Below are positions 46,836 to 56,456 of a DNA stretch of 64,000 nt, piece by piece. The notes beneath the pieces were generated by a model, which saw nothing but the letters and a program-made list of their open reading frames with translations, had not been told where the DNA came from and searched no databases. A program made the translations under genes and the position numbers. Origin of the DNA: Flavobacterium sp. ACN2 (GTDB lineage Bacteria; Bacteroidota; Bacteroidia; Flavobacteriales; Flavobacteriaceae); the NCBI RefSeq assembly GCF_002303885.1, contig NZ_MRCM01000012.1:1-64000 (forward strand), in the 5' to 3' direction. Each line of letters starts with the position of its first letter. Position 1 is the stretch's first letter.

Positions 46836-48542
46836 ATGCAAAATATTTTCCCAAACCATACTTTAAAGAGAACATTTATGGCGTTGTCATTTTGTTCACT
46901 TGTTTCATCGGCGTATGCCCAATATCCTGTAATTCCAAAACCTGTTCAGGAAAAAGCAGATGCTATTTTAGCTGATGAAGAAAAAAGGCTGAGCGAAATC
47001 TGGAATGCTAATCTTCATATAATCAAAGAAGAAGCAAAACAAGGAAAACCATATTTGCCTTGGGCTTCGTATCCTAAAGATTTTGTTTTTGCAGATATTC
47101 CTGCCTTTCCAGGTGCTGAAGGAGGTGGAGCCTACACACAAGGTGGACGTGGCGGAAAAATATTTGTGGTTACGAGTTTAGAAGACAGCGGAAAAGGAAC
47201 TTTCCGTGAAGCCTGCGAAGCGGTTGGAGCGAGAACAATTGTTTTCAACGTTTCAGGAATTATTCAATTGAAAAAAAGAATCAGCATGCGTGCGCCTTAC
47301 GTGACCATTGCTGGGCAAACTGCTCCGGGTGACGGAATTTGTATTGCCGGAGAAACTTTAGAAATCGACACACATGATGTTATCATCAGACACATGCGTT
47401 TTAGACGTGGTGCAACCGAAGTAACCAGAAGAGACGATGCTTTGGGCGGAAATCCGATGGGAAATATCATTGTTGATCACTGTTCTGTTAGCTGGGGATT
47501 AGACGAAAATATTTCGTTATACAGACATCAGTTTGCAGCTAATGCAAAATCAAAACTAGAAAAATTACCGGCTTGTAATATCACGATTCAAAACACCATT
47601 TCATCAGAAGGTTTAGATACGTACAATCACGCTTTCGGAAGTACAATCGGCGGATTAAATAGTACTTTTATGCGCAACTTATGGGCGGATAATATTTCTA
47701 GAAATGCTTCTATCGGAATGTATGGCGACTTTAATTTTGTAAATAACGTAGTATTCAATTGGTGGAATCGTACTCTTGATGGAGGTGATTATCGTTCGAT
47801 GTTAAACATCATCAATAACTATTTTAAACCAGGGCCAATAACGCCGCAAAACGAACCTATTGCTCATAGAATTGTAAAACCGGAATCTGGTTATATTGAG
47901 CCAAAACAATATGGAAGAGCTTATGTTTCAGGAAACTTTATTGTTGGTTCTCCTGAAGTTACGGCAGACAACTGGAATGGCGGTGTACAATTGGAAAACC
48001 TTCCAGAAGCTGAAACAAAAGAATTTTTAGCAGCTATTAAACAGCCAAAACCTTTTTCAATGCCAAAATTCAATATCATGTCGGCAGAAGAAGCTTACGA
48101 TTTTGTTTTAACGAATGTTGGAGCGACAATTCCAAAAAGAGATGCGGTTGATGAAAGAATTATCAAACAAGTTAAAACTGGAAAAATCGAAGTAAAAGAC
48201 GGTTTAGAAAACAATATCGGAAAAGAGTATATCAAAAGAAGATTACCTGCTGACTCTTATAAAAAAGGAATTATAACGCATCCTGACCAAGTGGGCGGAT
48301 ATCCAACTTACAAGGGAAAAGCCTATAAAGATTCAGATAATGACGGAATTCCAGATGCGTGGGAAAAGAAATACAGTTTAAATCCGAATGATGCTTCAGA
48401 TGCTAACAAAGATGCAAACGGAGACGGATATACGAACATCGAAAAATATTTTAACGGTATCGATCCAAACAGTAAAACAGATTGGACGAAAATCGAAAAT
48501 AATACGGATACATTAGCGAAGCTGAAATCATTGTTGCAATAA
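46836..48542 (+). CDS. Secreted PL1-type pectate lyase, paralog 2
   Basis: A 568-residue secreted lyase, close paralog of the one at 43970: the same FPGAEGGGAYTQGGRGGK opening, IVDHCSVSWGLDENISLYRH and the same calcium-loop C-terminus (DSDNDGIPDAWEKKYSLNPN). Two Met codons are possible starts (residues 1 and 15); the shorter one, MALSFCSLVSSAYAQ, still leaves a usable but short signal peptide, so the first is kept. Substitutions cluster in the loops after the helix core (for example HQFAANAKSKLEK against HMYNPGPGYPDIK), which suggests the two lyases prefer different methylation or chain contexts. Confidence 0.9.
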   Translation: MQNIFPNHTLKRTFMALSFCSLVSSAYAQYPVIPKPVQEKADAILADEEKRLSEIWNANLHIIKEEAKQGKPYLPWASYPKDFVFADIPAFPGAEGGGAYTQGGRGGKIFVVTSLEDSGKGTFREACEAVGARTIVFNVSGIIQLKKRISMRAPYVTIAGQTAPGDGICIAGETLEIDTHDVIIRHMRFRRGATEVTRRDDALGGNPMGNIIVDHCSVSWGLDENISLYRHQFAANAKSKLEKLPACNITIQNTISSEGLDTYNHAFGSTIGGLNSTFMRNLWADNISRNASIGMYGDFNFVNNVVFNWWNRTLDGGDYRSMLNIINNYFKPGPITPQNEPIAHRIVKPESGYIEPKQYGRAYVSGNFIVGSPEVTADNWNGGVQLENLPEAETKEFLAAIKQPKPFSMPKFNIMSAEEAYDFVLTNVGATIPKRDAVDERIIKQVKTGKIEVKDGLENNIGKEYIKRRLPADSYKKGIITHPDQVGGYPTYKGKAYKDSDNDGIPDAWEKKYSLNPNDASDANKDANGDGYTNIEKYFNGIDPNSKTDWTKIENNTDTLAKLKSLLQ

Positions 48543-48547
48543 GAGTT

Positions 48548-48640
48548 AGAAAATAGAGTAAAGAATATAGAAAATAGACATTAGAAAAAATGATTTAGCT
48601 TTGAAGAAATCTATATTCTTTACTCTATTTTCTATATTCT
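48548..48640. repeat. AATAGAGTAAAGAATATAG inverted repeat
   Basis: AGAAAATAGAGTAAAGAATA at the left and the complementary TATTCTTTACTCTATTTTCT at the right, with a 40-bp centre. It fills the 121-bp spacer before the GTG-started gene at 48664. Confidence 0.75.
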
Positions 48641-48663
48641 AAACATTTCTAAAAAATAATAAG

Positions 48664-51600
48664 GTGAATTTTATCCAGTTAAAAAATACAATCTCCCTTC
48701 AAAAAGATAAAATAGTTTTGTCTGGTTTGGCGATGCTTTTAAGTATAAACATCACAGCCCAAAACAATTTCCCAGATATCATCAAAACCAAAGAAGGAAA
48801 GCTTTCTTTTACAACAGATAATCAAGGAAACCAAATCCCAGATTTTTCTTTTGCAGGATATCGAAACTCAGAAGTTGCCATTCCGAATTTGGAGAATAAA
48901 ATTTTCGTTTCTCAACAAGAAGAAGATGCAACTCAGAAAATCCAAAATGCAATTGATTATGTCAGTGCATTAAAACCAGATAAATCAGGATTTCGCGGAG
49001 CAGTTTTGTTAGACAAAGGAACTTTCAAAATCAGCGGAACATTATACATTAGAAAATCGGGAGTAGTTTTAAGAGGAAGTGGCAATGCCGAAAACGGAAC
49101 TGTACTTTTAGGAACCGGATTAGAAAGAGAAGCTTTAATTAGAATTTTAGGTGTAAACGATAAAGTCTACAAAGATTCATTTGAATTCGCTAACGGATAC
49201 ACACCACTTGGAACTCAGAAAATTCAATTAAAAAATACAGCAAAATTAAAAGTTGGCGATGAAATCGAAATCAGCAAACCTTTAACGGATAATTTCATTA
49301 AAGAAGTAAACATGCAGGATTTCGGTGGAGAAACTTCTTGGATTGGATGGAAAAAAGGCGATTGGATAACAACTTGGAATCGTGTCGTAACCAAAATTAA
49401 CGGAAACGAAGTAACTGTAAATGCACCAATCACTATGTCTTTGGATGATGTTTTAGGAACTTCAAAAGTAACCGTATATTCTTGGCAAGGAAGAATTGAA
49501 AATACAGGAATCGAAAATATCTTAATAAAATCAACATACAATTCTTCAAACTTAAAAGACGAAGAGCACAGATGGCAGGCCATCAGCATTGAAAATACCA
49601 GAAATGCTTGGGTTAAACAAGTTAATTTCAAACACTTTGCAGGCGGAGCCGTTACGGTTTTAAAAACAAGTCAGCAAATTACGGTTGAAGATTGTATTGC
49701 GACAGAACCAATTTCAGAAATCGCTTCATTTAGAAGACATACTTTTTACACAGAAGGCCAGCAAACACTTTTCCAACGCTGTTATTCAGAATTTGGATAT
49801 CATGATTTCGCTGTGGGCGGATTCGGAACAACTGGACCAAATGCGTTTGTACAATGCGAATCACATTTGCCATTCGAAAACAGCGGCACAATAGGAAGCT
49901 GGGCAACAGGAGTTTTATTTGACATTGCCAATATCGACGGAAAAGCACTAAGTTATAATAACAGAGAACAAGGCGGAAGAGGAGCAGGATGGACAGCTGC
50001 GAATTCTGTAATCTGGGAATCATCGGCATCAAAAGTAGAATGTTATAGTCCGCCAACAGCACAAAACTGGGCTTTTGGAGTTTGGGGACAATTTGGAGGA
50101 AACGGACATTGGAAAAATGTAAATGAACATATCAGTCCAAGAAGTTTATTCTACACACAACTAGAAGCCAGATTAGGAAAACTTCCAGTTCAACCTTTTA
50201 TCTATGATTTAGGTTCAGAAGCTTCTTCAAGTCCTAGTGTAGAAGTTGCTGCAGAATTGACTAAAAATTCAGCAACAACAGCAAAAAGCTTGCAGGAATG
50301 GATTGCAGAAGCTTCAAAAGCAAATCAGATTAACACTGACAGTAAAGGTTTAAAAAATGCAAATGATTTAAAAGTTGCTTCAAATAAAACAGAAAAATCA
50401 ACTTCTAAAGTAACTACAGAAAATGGCTGGTTAATTTTTGAAGGAAAAGTAATTGCAGGAAAACAAACCAACGTTGCTTGGTGGAGAGGCGATTTAACCG
50501 ATGATTTCGTAAACAAATCTACACCGCATATCACGCGTTTTGTTCCTGGAAGAACAGGAAACGGATTGACGGATAAAATTCAGGAAACTGTAGACTATTT
50601 AACTAAAAACAATATCGTTTTCTTAGAACACAATTACGGTTTATGGTACGACAGAAGAATGGACGATCACGAGCGCGTACGTCGAATTGATGACGATGTT
50701 TGGCCTCCGTTTTACGAACAGCCTTTTGCCAGAAGCGGAAAAGATTTCGCTTGGGATCATTTAAGTAAATACGATTTAACAAAATTCAATGATTGGTATT
50801 GGAGCCGTTTAGCGCAGTTTGCAACGCTGGCAGAACCAAACGGACAATTGTTAATCAATCAGCAATATTTTCAGCACAATATTTTAGAAGCCGGAGCGCA
50901 TTGGGCAAGTTCACCTTGGCGTTCAGCAAACAATATCAACAATACAGGATTCCCAGAGCCACCGCCTTACGCAGGAGATAAACGTATATTTATGGCGGAG
51001 CAATTTTATGATATTACCAATGCGCAAAGAAGAAAATTACACGAAGGTTTCATTAGAAAATCATTTGAAAATTTTCAGGAAAACAGCAACGTAATTCAGT
51101 TGACAAGCGCCGAATATACAGGTCCGTTACATTTTATGGAATTCTGGTTAGACCAAGCCCAAAAATGGAAAGACGAAACTGGTAAAAAAGGATTAATTGG
51201 TTTAAGTGCAACCAAAGATGTTCAGGATGCTATTTTAAATGATGCTAAAAGAAATAAAACTGTAGATGTAATCGACATTCGTTATTGGTATTACAAAGAA
51301 GACGGATCAGCTTATGCACCGCAAGGAGGCGTTAATTTAGCACCAAGACAGCACGCCAGAAAACTAAAAACCGGAAAAGAGACCGATAATCAAGTATATC
51401 GCGCCGTTCATGAATACCGAGAAAAATATCCAGAAAAAGTCATTTTATATTCAACAGATGGTTCTTCAAGATTTGGATGGCCGGCTTTAATGGCTGGAGC
51501 TTCAATGCCAAACATTCCAAAAATTGAACTGCCACAGTTTTATATCGCTTTAAGCGAAATGAAATTAGTTGAAGGAAATTCGTTTTCAGATAATCTCTGG

Positions 51601-51816
51601 AAACTCGAAAACAAAGGAAAAAGCTATCTTTTTTACCTAAAAACCGATCAAGATATCACAATCGATTTATCAAACGAAAAAGGAACATTTGAAGTATTTG
51701 CCATCAATGCAACAACAGGAAATATAACGAAAAAAGCAAATATCAGCGGAGGAAAACAAGTAACAATTCCACAAGCTGAAATAAATGAAAAAGTGCTTTT
51801 TGTAGTGAAAAAATAA
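48664..51816 (+). CDS. Secreted two-domain protein: beta-helix (pectate-lyase-like) plus TIM-barrel-like domain, function unknown
   Basis: A 1050-residue secreted protein started by GTG; a stop lies at 48640-48642 and the next ATG would destroy the signal peptide (ending INITAQ, ~33). Residues ~70-520 are a parallel beta-helix of the pectate-lyase-3 kind (RGAVLLDKGTFKISGTLYIRKSG). A Lys/Ser/Thr-rich linker (~545-590) follows. Residues ~590-960 look like a glycosidase TIM barrel, with HNYGLWYDRRMDDHERVRR, WWRGDL, QLTSAEYTGPLHFMEFW (a candidate acidic catalytic residue) and DVIDIRYWYY; this may be the region called DUF6298. A small beta-domain ends it. It follows the lyases and precedes GH140. 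I do not know an activity for it. Confidence 0.7.
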   Translation: MNFIQLKNTISLQKDKIVLSGLAMLLSINITAQNNFPDIIKTKEGKLSFTTDNQGNQIPDFSFAGYRNSEVAIPNLENKIFVSQQEEDATQKIQNAIDYVSALKPDKSGFRGAVLLDKGTFKISGTLYIRKSGVVLRGSGNAENGTVLLGTGLEREALIRILGVNDKVYKDSFEFANGYTPLGTQKIQLKNTAKLKVGDEIEISKPLTDNFIKEVNMQDFGGETSWIGWKKGDWITTWNRVVTKINGNEVTVNAPITMSLDDVLGTSKVTVYSWQGRIENTGIENILIKSTYNSSNLKDEEHRWQAISIENTRNAWVKQVNFKHFAGGAVTVLKTSQQITVEDCIATEPISEIASFRRHTFYTEGQQTLFQRCYSEFGYHDFAVGGFGTTGPNAFVQCESHLPFENSGTIGSWATGVLFDIANIDGKALSYNNREQGGRGAGWTAANSVIWESSASKVECYSPPTAQNWAFGVWGQFGGNGHWKNVNEHISPRSLFYTQLEARLGKLPVQPFIYDLGSEASSSPSVEVAAELTKNSATTAKSLQEWIAEASKANQINTDSKGLKNANDLKVASNKTEKSTSKVTTENGWLIFEGKVIAGKQTNVAWWRGDLTDDFVNKSTPHITRFVPGRTGNGLTDKIQETVDYLTKNNIVFLEHNYGLWYDRRMDDHERVRRIDDDVWPPFYEQPFARSGKDFAWDHLSKYDLTKFNDWYWSRLAQFATLAEPNGQLLINQQYFQHNILEAGAHWASSPWRSANNINNTGFPEPPPYAGDKRIFMAEQFYDITNAQRRKLHEGFIRKSFENFQENSNVIQLTSAEYTGPLHFMEFWLDQAQKWKDETGKKGLIGLSATKDVQDAILNDAKRNKTVDVIDIRYWYYKEDGSAYAPQGGVNLAPRQHARKLKTGKETDNQVYRAVHEYREKYPEKVILYSTDGSSRFGWPALMAGASMPNIPKIELPQFYIALSEMKLVEGNSFSDNLWKLENKGKSYLFYLKTDQDITIDLSNEKGTFEVFAINATTGNITKKANISGGKQVTIPQAEINEKVLFVVKK

Positions 51817-51827
51817 AAGAAGGGTTT

Positions 51828-52042
51828 GCCACGAATTAGCACGAATTTAATTTTGAATTAAATCTGCTCAATCTGAAAGATCTGCGAGAGTAAATTTTTC
51901 ACGCAGATTTAAAAAAGATAAAAGCAGATTCAACAGATTTTTAAATTTTGATCTGCGTAGATCAGCCAAAATCTGAGAAATCTGCGTGTAACAATAAACA
52001 CAAGCAGAATAAAAATTAGTGAAAATTCGTGTAATTCGTGGC
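51828..52042. repeat. Three-level nested inverted repeat (GCCACGAATT / CGCAGATTT)
   Basis: Outermost arms GCCACGAATTAGCACGAATT (51828) and AATTCGTGTAATTCGTGGC (to 52042). Inside, CTGCGAGAG, TTTTTCACGCAGATTT, GATCTGCGTAGATCAG and GAAATCTGCGTGTAA words pair with each other. The 265-bp spacer before the GH140 gene is fully occupied by this. Confidence 0.75.
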
Positions 52043-52081
52043 AAACAAACCTAAAAAACATAAATTCAAAAACAAACCAAA

Positions 52082-53485
52082 ATGAATCTGAAAATTAAAT
52101 CTTTATACGCTCTTTGTATAAGCTTTATGTTAACAGCACAAAGCGGATTTTCGCAATCTGCAAAAACAAAAGCATCTCTGCCTGAAATCAAAGTATCTAA
52201 AAATCAGCATTATTTTGTTACCGAAAACGAAAAACCCTTTTTCTGGCTGGGCGATACAGGCTGGTTGGCATTTGGAAAACTGGACAGAGCGGGAGTAGAG
52301 AAATATTTTAAAGACAGAAAAGATAAAGGATTTAATGTCGTTCAGGTAATGGTGTTGCACAATATAAATGCGGTTAACGTTTATGGCGATGCTGCTTTAA
52401 TCAACGAAGACGTTTCAAAACCCTTAATTACGGCAGGAAATGATTTTAAAGATGAGAAGCAATACGATTACTGGGATCATGTAGATTACACATTAGACGT
52501 GGCTCAGAAAAACGGAATTTATCTAGCAATGGTTCCAGTTTGGGGAACCAACGTTTCAAAAGGAAATAAAGTAAGCAAAGAGCAGGCAATTGAATATGCT
52601 AAGTTCTTAGCTAACCGATATAAAAACAGAACCAATATAATTTGGTTAAACGGAGGAGATACTCATGGAAATGAATTTCAAGATATCTGGAATGCCATCG
52701 GAAATACTTTAAAAACCAACAATCCAAAGCAATTAGTGACTTTTCATCCGTTTGGAAGAACCGATTCTTCAGAGAATTTCCATAACGAAAAATGGCTGGA
52801 TTTCAATATGTTCCAATCCGGACACAGAAGATACGATCAGGATTCATCAAAAACGAATTTCAAAGAAGACAATTACAAATTTGTTTTAAGAGATTTCGAA
52901 TTAAAACCAACAAAACCAACACTTGACGGAGAACCATCGTACGAAGGAATTCCACACGGTTTGCACGATACTCTACAGCCAAAATGGACAGCCAGCGATG
53001 TACGTCGTTACGGATATTGGTCGGTTTTATCAGGCGGTGCAGGTTACACATATGGACACAACGCTGTAATGCAAATGTTTAGAAAAGGCGACAAACCAGC
53101 GTACGGAAACAAAGAATTATGGACGTCAGCGATTAATGCGCCTGGAGCAAAGCAGATGGTTTATATTAAGAAATTAATGGAAGAAGTGCCATTTTTAGAA
53201 GGAGCTCCGGATATTTCATTAGTGGTTAACCAAGGAGAAAAATACGATTATATTCCAGCGATAAAAGGAGAAAAATACGCTTTATTATACACTTATAACG
53301 GAAGAATAATAGAAGTAAAACTAGGAAAAATTTCTGGAGATAAATTCGAAGCAACTTGGTACAATCCAAGAAATGGAAAGAAAACTAAAATCGGAACATT
53401 TGATAACAAAGGAACTCAAAACTTTCAACCAGAAGGTAAAAAAGAAGATGGCAATGACTGGGTTTTGATTTTGAAGTCTATTTAA
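52082..53485 (+). CDS. Secreted GH140 apiosidase-like enzyme
   Basis: A 467-residue secreted TIM-barrel glycosidase (signal peptide ending GFSQ, residue 25). The barrel (~38-370) carries WLGDTGWLAF (55-64), Asp193 in WLNGGDTHGN (candidate acid/base) and Glu284 in LDGEPSYEGI (candidate nucleophile), with RRYGYWSVLSGGAGYTYGHN after it, the DUF4038/GH140 layout. A C-terminal beta-sandwich (~375-467) follows. From memory, BT1012, the founding GH140 apiosidase of RG-II, has its nucleophile at the same residue number. The enzyme exposes the backbone by removing side-chain-bearing apiose. This is the best single marker that the locus targets RG-II. Confidence 0.88.
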   Translation: MNLKIKSLYALCISFMLTAQSGFSQSAKTKASLPEIKVSKNQHYFVTENEKPFFWLGDTGWLAFGKLDRAGVEKYFKDRKDKGFNVVQVMVLHNINAVNVYGDAALINEDVSKPLITAGNDFKDEKQYDYWDHVDYTLDVAQKNGIYLAMVPVWGTNVSKGNKVSKEQAIEYAKFLANRYKNRTNIIWLNGGDTHGNEFQDIWNAIGNTLKTNNPKQLVTFHPFGRTDSSENFHNEKWLDFNMFQSGHRRYDQDSSKTNFKEDNYKFVLRDFELKPTKPTLDGEPSYEGIPHGLHDTLQPKWTASDVRRYGYWSVLSGGAGYTYGHNAVMQMFRKGDKPAYGNKELWTSAINAPGAKQMVYIKKLMEEVPFLEGAPDISLVVNQGEKYDYIPAIKGEKYALLYTYNGRIIEVKLGKISGDKFEATWYNPRNGKKTKIGTFDNKGTQNFQPEGKKEDGNDWVLILKSI

Positions 53486-53805
53486 GTGATTAGTGAAAAG
53501 TAAAAAGTAATTAGTGAAATGTAATTCGTGAATGAGTAATCACGAATTGTCCACAATCTTGTCATCCTGACGAAGGAAGGATCACACACGAAGCTCGTCA
53601 AAGATTGGCGAATTACTTTACGGAATTCCTAGTGAGATTCCTCGTTCCTCGGAATGACAAAAAATGCGAATAATATAATACTCTCGCAGATTTGCTTCGC
53701 CTGTTCGCTGTCGCTCGGGTTACAGATCAAGCAGATAAAAATCTTTTTAATCTGTTAAATCAGTGGCAAACAAAAAATCTGCACAATCTGCCAAATCTGC
53801 GAGAG
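53486..53805. repeat. Repeat-filled spacer: TTAGTG words, TTGTCATCCTGACG element (copy 7), CGCAGATTT repeat
   Basis: 53486-53550: GTGATTAGTGAAAAGTAA-type words. 53559-53663: inverted-repeat element TTGTCATCCTGACGAAGGAA ... CCTCGGAATGACAA with inner ATCACAC / GTGAGATTC arms. 53681-53805: CTCTCGCAGATTTGC paired with CCAAATCTGCGAGAG. The 338-bp gap holds no gene and no convincing promoter. Confidence 0.75.
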
Positions 53806-53823
53806 AACAAAAAAAAATAAATT

Positions 53824-55392
53824 ATGAAAAACATACTAATAATACTCTTCTTCATCACCGGACTAAACACCACTTTCGCTAACGACGGCTGGTTAAACAT
53901 CTTAAATGAAGGCGGAAACAACAAAGGAATAAAATGCACACAAGCCATTCAGAATGCAATTGAAAAAGCATCTAAAAATGGTGGAGGAACGATCTTTTTT
54001 CCTGCTGGAGAATATTTAACAGGAGCTCTAACATTAAGAAGCAATATTACAATTCACTTAGATTCAGGAGCACTTTTAAAGTTTTCAGAGAACTTCGATG
54101 ATTTCCTTCCTTATGTAGAAATGCGTTACGAAGGAATTGTAATGAAAAGCTTCCAACCTTTATTTTACGCAAAAGATGTTCAAAATATCACCATTACAGG
54201 AAGAGGCGTAATAGACGGACAAGGAAAAGCATGGTGGAATGAAGTGTACCGAATCGAAACGGCTAAAGAACCACTTCCTCCAACCAAATACCAAACTATG
54301 TGGGAAGAGCAAAACAAAGGCCTTTACACAGAACCTTACTACAAGAGAACGGTTGACAAGAAATTTTTTAGACCTTCTTTTTTTCAGGCTTATAATTGTA
54401 AAAACATTTTAATCGAAGGTGTTACATTTCAAAATTCACCTTTCTGGACGATTAATCCTGAATTCTGTGATAATGTAACCGTAACGGGAATTTCGATTTT
54501 TAATCCGCATTCACCAAATACAGACGGAATCAATCCTTCTTCTTGCACGAATGTTCATATTTCAAACTGTCACATCAGTGTTGGAGACGATTGTATCACG
54601 ATCAAATCAGGAAGAGATGGCGACGGACGTAAATACGGAAAAGCAACAGAAAACGTAACCATTACAAACTGTACCATGTTAAGCGGTCACGGTGGAGTGG
54701 TTATTGGAAGTGAAATGTCGGGTGGAATCAAAAAGATCACGATTTCAAATTGTGTTTTTGATGGAACAGATCGTGGAATCCGTATTAAGTCAGCTCGCGG
54801 AAGAGGGGGTGTTGTAGAAGATATTCGTGTCGATAATATCGTCATGAAAAATATCAAAGAAGAAGCGATCGTTTTGAGCCTTTTCTACGATAAAGGAACT
54901 CAGGTTGAACCTGTAACCGAAAAAACACCGATTTTCAGAAACATTCACATGAGCAATATTACGGCTTCAAACGTAAACAAAGCGGGACAGATTCTGGGAA
55001 TTACCGAAATGCCAATTCAAAACATCACTTTCTCAAACATCAATATGGATGGAAAAGAAGGTTTTACCGTGAGCACGGCAACAGATGTTGAATTTCACGA
55101 TGTAAAAGTAAATGCAACCGTTGGTTCGTCTTTCAAAATATCAGATTCAAAAAACATCATTTTAGACAATGTTGGATCTTCAACAGCAATAAAAGGAGTT
55201 CCTGTTATCAAATTAGATAATGTTTCAAATGTGCTGATCAACAATAATTTTCCATTCAACCCAACCGATATTTTTATCGAAGCGGATGGAAAAGACACTA
55301 AAAACATTTTCCTGAAAAATAATGTTTTAAATAACGTTACAACGAAAATCAAAAAAGGCGCTTCTTTAGATAAAAAAGCAATTACAGAATAA
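53824..55392 (+). CDS. Secreted GH28-family polygalacturonase
   Basis: A 522-residue secreted parallel beta-helix enzyme (signal peptide to about residue 19). All canonical GH28 motifs are intact: NTDG (232-235, Asp234), GDD (Asp255-Asp256), GHGG (His289) and RIK (320-322). It hydrolyses alpha-1,4-galacturonosyl linkages; the secreted, pocket-rich bacterial members are often exo-acting. Compared with the minus-strand GH28 at 4155 it keeps NTD and RIK. In gut Bacteroides RG-II loci a GH28 of this kind clips backbone galacturonic acid, next to the GH140, GH43 and GH78 genes, as here. Confidence 0.93.
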   Translation: MKNILIILFFITGLNTTFANDGWLNILNEGGNNKGIKCTQAIQNAIEKASKNGGGTIFFPAGEYLTGALTLRSNITIHLDSGALLKFSENFDDFLPYVEMRYEGIVMKSFQPLFYAKDVQNITITGRGVIDGQGKAWWNEVYRIETAKEPLPPTKYQTMWEEQNKGLYTEPYYKRTVDKKFFRPSFFQAYNCKNILIEGVTFQNSPFWTINPEFCDNVTVTGISIFNPHSPNTDGINPSSCTNVHISNCHISVGDDCITIKSGRDGDGRKYGKATENVTITNCTMLSGHGGVVIGSEMSGGIKKITISNCVFDGTDRGIRIKSARGRGGVVEDIRVDNIVMKNIKEEAIVLSLFYDKGTQVEPVTEKTPIFRNIHMSNITASNVNKAGQILGITEMPIQNITFSNINMDGKEGFTVSTATDVEFHDVKVNATVGSSFKISDSKNIILDNVGSSTAIKGVPVIKLDNVSNVLINNNFPFNPTDIFIEADGKDTKNIFLKNNVLNNVTTKIKKGASLDKKAITE

Positions 55393-55406
55393 TAAATCGG
55401 TGAGCC

Positions 55407-55440
55407 AACTTTGTCAAAGTTTCAAACTTTGACAAAGTTT
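55407..55440. repeat. Hairpin AACTTTGTCAAAGTT
   Basis: AACTTTGTCAAAGTTTC and AAACTTTGACAAAGTT form a near-perfect hairpin in the 62-bp gap between the GH28 and GH43-like genes. It is the same unit as the inner hairpin at 14274-14306. Confidence 0.75.
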
Positions 55441-55454
55441 AAACGGAACATAAC

Positions 55455-56372
55455 ATGAAAAAAATATTCATCATAGTAACCCTTTCACTTTTTGCAATTA
55501 GTTATTCGCAGAAAAAGAAAGATTTATATCTTTTTACGTCGTTTAGAGAACCCGCAACAGAAGGTTTATATTTGGCCTATAGCGAAGACGGTTACAATTG
55601 GAAAGGACTAGAAGGATCATTTTTAAAACCCGAAATCGGAGCCAGTAAAATCATGCGTGATCCGTCAATAACAAAAGGAGGCGATGGAACGTATCACATG
55701 GTTTGGACAACAGATTGGAAAGGTGGAAACGGTTTCGGTTACTCAAGCTCAAAAGACCTAATTCATTGGTCGAAACAACAATATATTCCAGTAATGAAAA
55801 ACGAACCAGAAGTAGTAAATGTTTGGGCACCTGAGATTTTTTATGATGATGTCAGAAAAGAATACATAATTATCTGGGCATCAACAATTCCATTTAGATA
55901 TCCAAAAGGAGTAGAAGAGGAGAAAAATAACCACAGAATGTATTACGTAACGACAAAAGATTTTAAAACTTTTTCGGATACAAAATTATATTACGATCCA
56001 GGTTTCAGCGTAATTGACTGTGTGATTGTCAAAAAAGGAAAAAAAGATTATGTTTTGGTTTTGAAAGACAATACAAGACCAATGCGAAACATAAAAGTAG
56101 CTTTCGGGAAATCGCCTTTAGGTCCGTTTGAAAAGAGTTCTGAACCGTTGACAGAATATTTATCAGAAGGTCCGACAGTAGTGAAAGTTGGTAAAAACTG
56201 GTTGTTATATTATGACAATTATGGTTCAAAAAATTATAAAGCGTTAAGCACAACAGATTTTGTTCATTTTGAAGATGTATCCTCCAAAATAAGCCTTCCC
56301 GAAGGACACAAACACGGAACGATTACAACAATCTCTGCGGACGTTTTAAAAAGACTAATTGAAAGAAAATAA
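55455..56372 (+). CDS. Secreted GH43-like glycosidase
   Basis: A 305-residue secreted protein (signal peptide ending ISYSQ, residue 19), just one five-bladed propeller. Blade motifs follow: LYLAYSEDGYNWKGLEG (~38), IMRDPSITKGGDGTYHMVWT (~69), NVWAPEIFYDDVRKEYIIIWAS (~116), IDCVIVKKGKKDYVLVLKD (~187) and LSEGPTVVKVGKNWLLYYD (~235). RDPS (Asp), the DCVI Asp and SEGP (Glu) are at the places of the GH43 base, pKa modulator and acid. The family contains arabinofuranosidases, xylosidases and galactosidases; BT RG-II loci also carry GH43 arabinofuranosidases. Subfamily not assigned. Confidence 0.8.
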   Translation: MKKIFIIVTLSLFAISYSQKKKDLYLFTSFREPATEGLYLAYSEDGYNWKGLEGSFLKPEIGASKIMRDPSITKGGDGTYHMVWTTDWKGGNGFGYSSSKDLIHWSKQQYIPVMKNEPEVVNVWAPEIFYDDVRKEYIIIWASTIPFRYPKGVEEEKNNHRMYYVTTKDFKTFSDTKLYYDPGFSVIDCVIVKKGKKDYVLVLKDNTRPMRNIKVAFGKSPLGPFEKSSEPLTEYLSEGPTVVKVGKNWLLYYDNYGSKNYKALSTTDFVHFEDVSSKISLPEGHKHGTITTISADVLKRLIERK

Positions 56373-56373
56373 A

Positions 56374-56440
56374 ATCCGCCAAATCTGCTAAATCTGCGAG
56401 AATAAAAATTTCTCCCGCAGATTTAGCAGATCAAGCAGAT
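56374..56440. repeat. AATCTGCGAG / CCCGCAGATTT inverted repeat
   Basis: GCCAAATCTGCTAAATCTGC (56378) is complemented by CCCGCAGATTTAGCAGAT (to about 56431) around an A/T-rich centre. It fills the spacer before the 56457 gene. Confidence 0.75.
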
Positions 56441-56456
56441 AAAAATATAAATTATA

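Noticed and set aside
48664..51816. Calling the whole protein a pectate lyase
   Set aside because: Only the first half resembles a beta-helix lyase and its catalytic residues are not identifiable; the second half is a different fold.
51828..52042. A structured small RNA gene in the spacer before GH140
   Set aside because: The structure comes from repeat families found in many spacers, with no promoter box or terminator specific to this site.
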